17,394 nt of DNA from Gammaproteobacteria bacterium (lineage in GTDB: Bacteria > Pseudomonadota > Gammaproteobacteria > Immundisolibacterales > Immundisolibacteraceae), in assembly GCA_003645395.1 (NCBI GenBank), contig QNFC01000015.1, forward strand, positions 1-17,394. The letters run 5' to 3'. The translations under genes were made by a program, and so were the position numbers. The first letter of the stretch is position 1; the number at the start of each line of letters is the position of its first letter. Positions 1 to 5,872 of the stretch are shown here, one piece after another. A model generated the notes under the pieces. It saw nothing but the letters and a program-made list of their open reading frames with translations, did not search any database and had not been told where the DNA came from.

Positions 1-850
1 GAAACTCGGCCTCGACTTCGACGGTGCGAGCCTGCTTTTCCAGATCGAGTACGTAGGGGGCAATGCGCCGCACTCGGCCGGAAAAACGTTGTCCGCGAAA
101 GGCGTCGAGGGTGATGATGACTTCCTGATCCAGACTCACCTGCGGCGCGTCGACTTCATCAATCGGTGCGCTTACGTAGAGGCAGTCGTCGTTGATCAGG
201 TCGATTGCCGGCAGGGTGGCGATCCCGGTGGGTGAGGGGGTCATGAACTCGCCAATCTCTGCATTGACCTCGGCAACAATGCCATCAAAAGGGGCCTTTA
301 AAATGGTGCGGTCAATGGCGGTCTGGATGACTGCGAACTGTGCTTTGGCCGCGGTGACGCTGATGCGATCAGCCCGGCAGGCACTGGCGCTGGCGTCAGC
401 TTCGCTGATGCGCCGGTCGAGTTCTTCTTCGGAGATGAAATTATCTTTTTTCAAATCCTTACCGCGCTTTGCATCGTGGCCGGCGGTCTTGGCACGCACG
501 CAGGTCGCGATGGCTCGTTGCTCGGCGCTGCGGGCTCGTTCGTGGCTCAGTTTTAGCTGGGCATCCAGGTCCTTGTGCCACAGCTCCATGAGTACATCGC
601 CGGCTTTCACCAGGCTGCCCTCGGTGACGTTTAGCGCAGTCACCTGACCGCTGGCGTTGGGCGACAATCGGGCGCGCTGGCAGGCCTTAACTGTGCCGGC
701 GCGGGTATTCGCAACAGTAGCCAGCACCTCGCCAGGGCTAACCGTATATACTTCAACGGCTATCGCGTCTTGATGGGTCCACCGCCAGCCGAGGGCGACA
801 ACGATTCCAGTTAAAACTAGAACCGTCAGCGTTTTTGACACTCGACGCAT
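1..850 (-). CDS. HlyD/RND-type periplasmic adaptor (membrane fusion protein), 3' end outside window
   Basis: This is the first 283 codons of a membrane fusion protein that would link an inner-membrane exporter (ABC or RND) to the outer membrane. After a short basic start (MRRVSK) one hydrophobic segment at residues 8-20 acts as membrane anchor or signal. A lipoyl/barrel-sandwich half follows at about 60-95 (SPNASGQVTALNVTEGSLVKAGD), then a charged, Ala-rich helical hairpin at about 96-175. The second lipoyl half is at 182-203 (TILKAPFDGIVAEVNAEIG), and a beta-barrel region begins near 225. The start ATG at 850-848 has AGGAGA 7 nt upstream. The reading frame stays open to the window edge, so the C-terminus and the partner permease lie outside. 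It is divergent from rhlB. The substrate cannot be told. The family call is secure; the RND versus ABC partner is not. Confidence 0.88.
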   Translation of the reverse strand, partial: MRRVSKTLTVLVLTGIVVALGWRWTHQDAIAVEVYTVSPGEVLATVANTRAGTVKACQRARLSPNASGQVTALNVTEGSLVKAGDVLMELWHKDLDAQLKLSHERARSAEQRAIATCVRAKTAGHDAKRGKDLKKDNFISEEELDRRISEADASASACRADRISVTAAKAQFAVIQTAIDRTILKAPFDGIVAEVNAEIGEFMTPSPTGIATLPAIDLINDDCLYVSAPIDEVDAPQVSLDQEVIITLDAFRGQRFSGRVRRIAPYVLDLEKQARTVEVEAEF

Positions 851-973
851 ATTGAATCTCTCCTGAACGGGTGAGGCTGACATTCTAAACGAAGCTGCGG
901 TTTATCTCGGTGAGCTAAACAAGTAAAGCACGACGCAGCTCAATTACTGAACTAACTTTGGACAACAACGCTT

Positions 974-2242
974 ATGAGTGCAGATCATCTCAGTGACGTA
1001 ACCTTCGATCAACTCGATCTTCATCCGTGGCTAAAAGAGAATATTGCCGCTATTGGCTTTGACCGCTGTACGCCGATTCAGGCGCAGGCGTTACCTGTAT
1101 TGTTAGGGGGCAGTGATGTCGCCGGACAGGCGCAGACAGGTACCGGCAAAACCGCTACTTTTTTGCTGGCGGTGTTGAATCTACTGCTTACCCAGGATCC
1201 GAAACCCGGGCGAGAACAGCGCCATGTGCGGGCGTTCATCATGGCGCCCACCCGTGAGCTGGTGATTCAGATTCATAAAGATGCCGTGCAGCTGGTGGGT
1301 GATCTTGATATCCGCTTGGGCCTGGCTTACGGCGGGGTCGATTATGAAAAGCAGCGCGACTCGATTGCTGCCGGCGTTGATATTCTGATTGGCACTCCCG
1401 GTCGGTTGATCGATTACTGTAAGCAACGAGTATTCAGCCTGAGTAAGCTCGATGTGGTAGTGCTGGATGAGGCCGACCGCATGTTTGATCTGGGCTTTAT
1501 CAACGACGTGCGCTGGCTCTTGCGCAAAACCCCACCGGCTGATCAACGGTTAAACATGCTGTTCTCGGCGACCCTTTCCGGACGGGTTACCGACCTGGCC
1601 TATGAGCACATGAACGACCCAGTAGAGGTGAAGATCGAGGCGGAGAGAATGACCGCCGATAAGGTCGAAGAGCGCATCTACCATGTTGCCAATGAAGAGA
1701 AAATCCCGCTACTGCTGGGTCTACTAAAGCAACATGATTTTCAGCGCACCATGGTGTTTGCCAACACCAAACGTACTTGCGAAAAGGTTTGGGGTTACCT
1801 CGCAGGGTCAGATTTTAAAGCCGGGTTAATGACTGGCGACGTGCCACAAAAAAAGCGCGAACGGTTGTTGAGCGAGTTTCAGGCGGGTGAGTTGGATATT
1901 CTGGTGGCCACCGATGTTGCCGCCCGCGGGCTGCATATCAATGGTGTGAGCCATGTCATTAACTACGACCTGCCAGACGACTCTGAGGACTACGTGCACC
2001 GCATTGGCCGTACCGCCCGCGCTGGTGAGTCTGGTGATGCGATCAGTTTCGGCTGTGAATCCTATGTATATGGGTTGCCGGATATTGAGAAATATATCGG
2101 CCATAAAATACCCACTGTGGCGGTGGAGCCTGAGCTGTTGGCGGAACCGGGTAAGCGCATTTATCTGAAACGGGCTGATCCACAGCGAGGTAAAAGCCAG
2201 GGCAGATCGGGTAAACCCGGGCGTCGTCCGCCGCGGCGTTAA
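974..2242 (+). CDS. rhlB: ATP-dependent DEAD-box RNA helicase RhlB
   Basis: RhlB unwinds structured RNA and, in Escherichia coli, is the helicase of the RNase E degradosome. All DEAD-box motifs are visible: Q-motif region GFDRCTPIQ (28-36), motif I AQTGTGKT (53-60), PTREL (92-96), TPGR (141-144), DEAD (165-168), SAT (198-200), and motif VI HRIGRTARAG (342-351). The length of 422 residues matches E. coli RhlB (421), and near-identical blocks such as DEADRMFDLGFI and RLNMLFSATLS separate it from RhlE, SrmB and DeaD. The last 25 or so residues are an Arg/Lys/Gly/Pro-rich tail, as in RhlB. The start aligns with MSxxHL of E. coli RhlB even though no good Shine-Dalgarno precedes it. The 123-bp gap to the divergent HlyD gene must hold both promoters. 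Confidence 0.96.
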   Translation: MSADHLSDVTFDQLDLHPWLKENIAAIGFDRCTPIQAQALPVLLGGSDVAGQAQTGTGKTATFLLAVLNLLLTQDPKPGREQRHVRAFIMAPTRELVIQIHKDAVQLVGDLDIRLGLAYGGVDYEKQRDSIAAGVDILIGTPGRLIDYCKQRVFSLSKLDVVVLDEADRMFDLGFINDVRWLLRKTPPADQRLNMLFSATLSGRVTDLAYEHMNDPVEVKIEAERMTADKVEERIYHVANEEKIPLLLGLLKQHDFQRTMVFANTKRTCEKVWGYLAGSDFKAGLMTGDVPQKKRERLLSEFQAGELDILVATDVAARGLHINGVSHVINYDLPDDSEDYVHRIGRTARAGESGDAISFGCESYVYGLPDIEKYIGHKIPTVAVEPELLAEPGKRIYLKRADPQRGKSQGRSGKPGRRPPRR

Positions 2243-2282
2243 CAATTATTCTTTACCCTTTCAATATCGAACAGGAATAATC

Positions 2283-2600
2283 ATGTTTATAGCAATGAAC
2301 CGTTTTCGTATTACTCCCGGCCGCGAGCAAGATTTCGAGCAAATATGGCGTGACCGCGAGAGCTACCTGGACGGTGTTGAAGGTTTCCAGGAATTTCACC
2401 TGGTGCGCGGCCCGCAGGCCGAAGACCATGCCCTTTATGCCACCCATGTGATCTGGGAAGACCGGGCAAGTTTTGAGGCCTGGACTCACTCCGAGCAGTT
2501 CAAAAAAGCTCATGCCGGCGCAGGTGCTAATCGCGATCTCTACCTGGGCCCCCCTAATTTTGAAGGCTTTGACGTGATTTTGCAGCAGACGCGAAAATAG
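2283..2600 (+). CDS. ABM-fold monooxygenase, IsdG-like (possible haem-degrading enzyme)
   Basis: This is a 105-residue single-domain protein of the antibiotic biosynthesis monooxygenase (dimeric alpha/beta barrel) family. The three residues that define haem-degrading IsdG/IsdI enzymes all appear at IsdG-like positions: Asn6 (FIAMNRF), Trp67 (FEAWTHS) and His77 (FKKAHAG), against Asn7/Trp67/His77 in Staphylococcus IsdG. The family also has quinol-oxidising and uncharacterised members, so haem cleavage is an inference from the triad. The ATG at 2283 is preceded by AGGA 6 nt upstream. It starts 40 bp after rhlB and could be read through from it. It lies just ahead of an aldehyde dehydrogenase, from which a 128-bp gap with an inverted repeat separates it. 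No haem uptake genes are adjacent. Confidence 0.85.
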   Translation: MFIAMNRFRITPGREQDFEQIWRDRESYLDGVEGFQEFHLVRGPQAEDHALYATHVIWEDRASFEAWTHSEQFKKAHAGAGANRDLYLGPPNFEGFDVILQQTRK

Positions 2601-2654
2601 CGCGGTTTAACGATTCTATTTTGGCCCCAATTCGTTTGGCGCTGATCGTGGGGA

Positions 2655-2673
2655 ATCGACAGTCACTGTCGAT
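2655..2673. promoter_or_regulatory. Perfect 8-bp inverted repeat upstream of the aldehyde dehydrogenase
   Basis: ATCGACAG-TCA-CTGTCGAT is a perfect dyad of 8-bp arms with a 3-bp centre, 56 bp before the dehydrogenase start codon. There is no T-run, so it is not an obvious terminator. The symmetry and position suit a repressor operator or a small leader hairpin. Which one cannot be decided from sequence. Confidence 0.4.
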
Positions 2674-2728
2674 GGTGGAGGGGAGCAGGGACAAGTAAAT
2701 TCTCCAGCTACTTATCAGGAAATAATAA

Positions 2729-4177
2729 ATGAAAATATCCAGCTTTATCAATGGTGTATACGTTGACTCTAAAGAACAACGTAACATCAAGAGCCCGGTT
2801 ACCGGCGAGCTCATTACCCCTTATTCGGTCGCTACCGATGCGCAGGTAAACGAGGCCGTTGAAGCGGCAAGGGCAGCGCTAAATGGTCCCTGGGGATCAA
2901 TGGGAATTCAGGAGCGGGTCGATATCCTCTATAAAGTTGCTGATGGAATTTCCGCCCGGTTTGACGAATTTCTTGAAGCGGAGTGCCTGGATACCGGCAA
3001 GCCTTATTCGCTGGCTCGCCACATTGATATTCCGCGTGGTGCCGCCAATTTCAGGATTTTTGCTGACACCATTAAAAATGTTGCGGATGAGGCTTTCCAC
3101 ATGCCTACGCCGGATGGCACTGGCGCACTTAATTACACGGTACGTAAACCCAAGGGCGTGATCGGTGTTATCGGGCCGTGGAATTTACCGCTGCTGCTGA
3201 TGACATGGAAAATCGGCCCGGCGCTGGCGTGTGGTAACACTGTCATTGTCAAACCGTCGGAAGAGACCCAGCTGACCATGACCATGCTGGGAGAAGTGAT
3301 GAACGAAGCCGGCGTGCCGCCGGGAGTATTTAATACGGTGCTAGGGCCAGGGTCACGAGTGGGGGATAAGCTGATTAGCCATCCGGGTCTCGACGCGATC
3401 ACCTTTACCGGCTCAACTGCAACCGGTGAGCGGGTGGCCGAGGCGGCTTCGGTTGGTTTGCGTGATGCGTCACTCGAATTGGGCGGCAAAAATGCCGCAA
3501 TTGTTTTTGCCGATGCCGATATTGATAAGGCGATCGAGGGCACCGTGCGTTCGGTGTTTGTGAACTGCGGCCAGGTTTGCCTGGGCACCGAGCGGGTTTA
3601 CGTTGAGCGGCCGATATTTGATGAATTTGTCGCCCGGCTAAAAGCGGAGGCCGAGAAGTATAAGTTTGGTCGCCCGGAAGATCCCGAGACCACCATGGGG
3701 CCATTAATCAGTGCTACCCATCGCGATAAAGTGCTCAGTTATTATGAGAAAGCGGTTGAAGCAGGCGCCACCGTAGTCATTGGTGGCGGTGTGCCTGATA
3801 TGCCTGCAGAGCTAGCCGGTGGTAACTGGGTAGAACCAACTATCTGGACCGGTATGGCCGAAGACGCGATCCCAATGAGGGAAGAGATCTTTGGGCCCTG
3901 TTGTCACATTACGCCTTTCGATACCGAAGAAGAGGCGGTGCGCATGGCCAACGACAGTCCGTATGGTCTGGCCTCGGCAATCTGGACCGAGAACGCTTCG
4001 CGTGCTCATCGGGTTGGGGCGCAGATGGAAGTCGGTATTAGCTGGGTCAATAGCTGGTTTCTGCGCGATCTACGTACGCCGTTCGGTGGCGCCAAACAGT
4101 CGGGCATCGGTCGCGAAGGTGGGCACTACTCGCTGGAGTTCTACACGGAACTGACCAACGTCTGTATCAAGCTTTAG
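2729..4177 (+). CDS. Aldehyde dehydrogenase, 2-hydroxymuconic (or 2-aminomuconic) semialdehyde dehydrogenase type
   Basis: This 482-residue NAD-dependent aldehyde dehydrogenase resembles the meta-cleavage enzymes XylG/DmpC (about 485 residues), which oxidise 2-hydroxymuconate semialdehyde after catechol meta-cleavage. Subfamily-like blocks include ARFDEFLEAECLDTGKP, DIPRGAANFRIFAD, ELGGKNAAIVFAD, NCGQVCLGTERVYVERPIFD and SWVNSWFLRDLRTPFGG. Catalytic residues are present: Asn152 (PWN), Lys175 (KPSEET), the GSTATGE nucleotide loop at 228-234, general base Glu250, nucleophile Cys284 and Glu386 (EEIFGP). The ATG at 2729 has AGGAAA 7 nt upstream. No ring-cleaving dioxygenase or hydratase gene is adjacent, so the true substrate could be another semialdehyde, such as 2-aminomuconate semialdehyde from tryptophan or nitrobenzoate catabolism. 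ALDH family certain; subfamily likely. Confidence 0.9.
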   Translation: MKISSFINGVYVDSKEQRNIKSPVTGELITPYSVATDAQVNEAVEAARAALNGPWGSMGIQERVDILYKVADGISARFDEFLEAECLDTGKPYSLARHIDIPRGAANFRIFADTIKNVADEAFHMPTPDGTGALNYTVRKPKGVIGVIGPWNLPLLLMTWKIGPALACGNTVIVKPSEETQLTMTMLGEVMNEAGVPPGVFNTVLGPGSRVGDKLISHPGLDAITFTGSTATGERVAEAASVGLRDASLELGGKNAAIVFADADIDKAIEGTVRSVFVNCGQVCLGTERVYVERPIFDEFVARLKAEAEKYKFGRPEDPETTMGPLISATHRDKVLSYYEKAVEAGATVVIGGGVPDMPAELAGGNWVEPTIWTGMAEDAIPMREEIFGPCCHITPFDTEEEAVRMANDSPYGLASAIWTENASRAHRVGAQMEVGISWVNSWFLRDLRTPFGGAKQSGIGREGGHYSLEFYTELTNVCIKL

Positions 4178-4231
4178 CCCTCCGGGCTGGTTTAGGGTAA
4201 CCCGGTAACTCACCGCTGGGTTCGCTTTATT

Positions 4232-4250
4232 CGTTCAGCTTCCGTTCAGC
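4232..4250 (+). promoter_or_regulatory. Perfect direct repeat, candidate response-regulator box for the downstream operon
   Basis: CGTTCAGC-TTC-CGTTCAGC is an exact 8-bp repeat with an 11-bp period, one helical turn. Read as hexamers it is CGTTCA-N5-CGTTCA, the layout of the PhoP box (T/GGTTTA-N5-T/GGTTTA) with two changes per half-site. It lies 62 bp before a four-gene run that includes a PhoP-like regulator, so autoregulation is a natural inference. A possible -10 (GATAAG, 4259-4264) follows 8 bp downstream, placing the repeat over the -35, as in OmpR-family activated promoters. Confidence 0.55.
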
Positions 4251-4258
4251 CTCACTTC

Positions 4259-4296
4259 GATAAGCTACTGGCAACCCGGTGTTCCGGTGGCTTATC
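4259..4296 (+). promoter_or_regulatory. 13-bp leader hairpin just before the ribosome binding site
   Basis: GATAAGCTACTGG (4259-4271) can pair with CCGGTGGCTTATC (4284-4296) across a 12-nt loop, with 11 Watson-Crick and two G-U pairs. The G-U pairs favour an RNA hairpin over a DNA operator. The stem ends 2 nt before the purine-rich ribosome binding site GAGGTGA of the His-rich gene, so it could affect translation initiation or transcript stability. If the candidate -10 at 4259-4264 were the real one, the left arm would not be transcribed, so both readings cannot hold together. Confidence 0.4.
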
Positions 4297-4311
4297 AAGA
4301 GGTGAAAGCTG

Positions 4312-4788
4312 ATGAAGATCAACACGGATTTCAGGCGGTTCGACATTATAAAGACTGTAGTCAGCGGGTTGCTGATGCTTGGGGCAACCTTGTTGTTAGT
4401 TCCTGGTACGAGCACCGCCGCTGATTACCAGGTCAATATAGGTTACGGGAGTTACGGCGGGCACCATTCTTCACGAGTGCAGGTCTACGGTTTTGGAAGC
4501 TCCAACCCTTATACCGTTCGGCGCTATAGCAACCACAATTATGGCGGCTACGGTAATTATGGTCATCACAGCAATCGCCACGGCTACCGCAGGGCCTATA
4601 AAAAGGGCTATCACCAGGGTCGCCAGGATGCCCATCACGATGGCCTTCGTATCAACCGGGGGTGGTCTCATGGCAAAAAACGGTCCCGTCACCATTCGGC
4701 GCGTGGCGGACATGGCAGCCACAACAACAAGCATAATGCGATCCGATTGACGAACAACCATAATGATCGCCGAAATGATCGACACTAA
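4312..4788 (+). CDS. Exported His/Gly/Tyr/Arg-rich small protein, function unknown
   Basis: This 158-residue protein is not recognised as a named family. Residues 1-37 form a signal peptide: basic start MKINTDFRR, hydrophobic stretch VVSGLLMLGATLLLV, then a probable cut after STAA. The mature part is low-complexity and rich in His, Gly, Tyr, Asn, Arg and Ser, with clusters such as YGGYGNYGHHSNRHGYRR and HHSARGGHGSHNNKHN. A likely conserved core is RAYKKGYHQGRQDAHHDG (about 94-111), which resembles the KGYxxGxxDA motif of other small exported proteins. The His density would suit divalent metal binding in the periplasm, but no fixed metal site is evident. The ATG at 4312 is preceded by GAGGTGA with 6 nt spacing. 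It is the first gene of a run ending in a PhoP/PhoQ-like pair and may be a target or a modulator of that system. Confidence 0.75.
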   Translation: MKINTDFRRFDIIKTVVSGLLMLGATLLLVPGTSTAADYQVNIGYGSYGGHHSSRVQVYGFGSSNPYTVRRYSNHNYGGYGNYGHHSNRHGYRRAYKKGYHQGRQDAHHDGLRINRGWSHGKKRSRHHSARGGHGSHNNKHNAIRLTNNHNDRRNDRH

Positions 4789-4858
4789 CGATCTATCTGA
4801 TTCCGAGTTGAGGAGGCTCCGTTCCATTGCCCAGTTTACAAGTTTCTATTAACCGTAG

Positions 4859-5140
4859 ATGAAAGGACTCTCTATAAGCCGGGCACAAAAGTGGGGTGTG
4901 CTGCTGGTCGGGTTGAGTCTGCTGTTTGTTGGCGGAGTTGGGGCAGCTGATCAGTCGTCGAGTAAATCCTCGACGGGTTCGGGTAAAAGCCAATCCCAAA
5001 AGAAATCTCAGAGTCGGCCCGCAGCGGACTCCCGGGTATTATCGACTAAGCCGGCTGGGGGTAACGGGGTCAAAATGCGGGTGTTGACCAAAGATGGCCG
5101 GGTCCGCGATGTGGTTGTTAAAGATGGCCAAAACCGCTGA
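4859..5140 (+). CDS. Small exported protein with a possible PepSY-like C-terminal strand, function unknown
   Basis: This 93-residue product lies 70 bp after the His-rich gene and 51 bp before the response regulator. Residues 1-30 are a signal peptide: SRAQK, then WGVLLVGLSLLFVGGVG, with a cut near GAA-DQ. Next comes a Ser/Lys/Gln-rich, probably disordered linker at 31-58. The C-terminal block MRVLTKDGRVRDVVVKDG resembles the last strands of PepSY domains (vLtxDGrvrxvxVDaxTG), which are often encoded beside PhoPQ-type systems, but the domain's first half is missing. The ATG at 4859 directly follows an in-frame stop (TAG at 4856-4858), so translation cannot begin further upstream. No good Shine-Dalgarno is present, and coupling to the upstream gene is unlikely at this distance. 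A real gene is favoured by the signal peptide and operon position. Confidence 0.68.
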   Translation: MKGLSISRAQKWGVLLVGLSLLFVGGVGAADQSSSKSSTGSGKSQSQKKSQSRPAADSRVLSTKPAGGNGVKMRVLTKDGRVRDVVVKDGQNR

Positions 5141-5191
5141 GTTTAACCAGCGGGTTCGGCGCAGTGACTCGTTATCTCTCGGGGCTGTTTC

Positions 5192-5872
5192 ATGAGAGTG
5201 CTGGTCGTCGAGGATGAGTCTGTTCTACGCGAGCAACTCAGTAGCGCGCTGATTGCCGCCGGGTTTGTAGTCGATCAGGCCATCGATGGCGACGAAGGGC
5301 TGTTTTATGGCCATAACTATCCCTGCGATGCGGTCGTACTGGACCTGGGGCTGCCGGGCAAAAACGGAATGGAACTGATAGCCGAATGGCGCTCGGCGGG
5401 CGTTAATGTGCCCATTCTGATTCTCACCGCGCGCTCAGCCTGGCAGGATAAGGTTGCTGGCCTGGAGGCCGGTGCCGATGATTATTTGGTCAAACCTTTT
5501 GTGATGCAGGAGTTGATCGCTCGACTGCACACCTTGATTCGCCGCGCCAGTGGCTGGTCTCATAACCTGATTAAATGTCCGCCCTATGAGCTTGACCGAA
5601 GTGCAGGAACGCTCGCTATCGAAGGGGTTGGCATCGAGCTAACCCGCTATGAATATCGCTTGCTGGAATACCTCATGCTGCATGCCGGTGAGGTGCTGTC
5701 AAAAACCAGCCTGACGGAGCATCTCTATGCAGATGAAGCGCAACGCGATAGTAATGTGATTGAGGTGTTCGTGAGGCGTTTACGCAGCAAACTCGATCCC
5801 GACTCGACGCGCCTGCCCATTGAAACTGTACGCGGCGCGGGCTATCGATTTGTCACCCCGAAGCAGCAGTAA
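5192..5872 (+). CDS. OmpR-family response regulator, PhoP-like
   Basis: This is a 226-residue DNA-binding response regulator. The receiver domain (1-115) has acidic pocket Glu7/Asp8, phospho-acceptor Asp51 (VVLDLGLPG), Thr79 (LILTAR) and Lys101 (LVKPF). A winged-helix output domain spans about 125-223, with the recognition region DSNVIEVFVRRLRSKL and wing TVRGAGYRF. The blocks ILILTARSAWQDKVAGLEAGADDYLVKPF and YEYRLLEYLM match Pseudomonas PhoP closely, pointing to the PhoP/QseB branch rather than PhoB or OmpR. It would be phosphorylated by the downstream kinase and act at tandem 11-bp-spaced half-sites such as the repeat at 4232-4250. No strong Shine-Dalgarno precedes the ATG; the start follows from MRVLVVEDE, the family's usual beginning. 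The signal (Mg2+, peptides or metals) is unknown. Confidence 0.92.
   Translation: MRVLVVEDESVLREQLSSALIAAGFVVDQAIDGDEGLFYGHNYPCDAVVLDLGLPGKNGMELIAEWRSAGVNVPILILTARSAWQDKVAGLEAGADDYLVKPFVMQELIARLHTLIRRASGWSHNLIKCPPYELDRSAGTLAIEGVGIELTRYEYRLLEYLMLHAGEVLSKTSLTEHLYADEAQRDSNVIEVFVRRLRSKLDPDSTRLPIETVRGAGYRFVTPKQQ

Noticed and set aside
192..647. 151-codon plus-strand open frame
   Set aside because: Shadow of the HlyD-type gene on the minus strand, whose lipoyl and hairpin motifs are unmistakable.
3133..3588. Minus-strand open frame inside the aldehyde dehydrogenase
   Set aside because: Antisense shadow covering the conserved nucleotide-binding and catalytic region of the dehydrogenase; Pro/Ser-rich composition typical of shadows.
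4176..4203. Short hairpins (AGCCC-TCC-GGGCT and GGGTAACCC) after the dehydrogenase stop
   Set aside because: Stems of 4-5 bp without a T-run; too weak to call a terminator.
4471..4827. Hydrophobic minus-strand open frame across the His-rich gene
   Set aside because: Its Val/Ile/Ala richness is simply the complement of the repetitive His/Asn/Tyr codons; no ribosome site or neighbour supports it.
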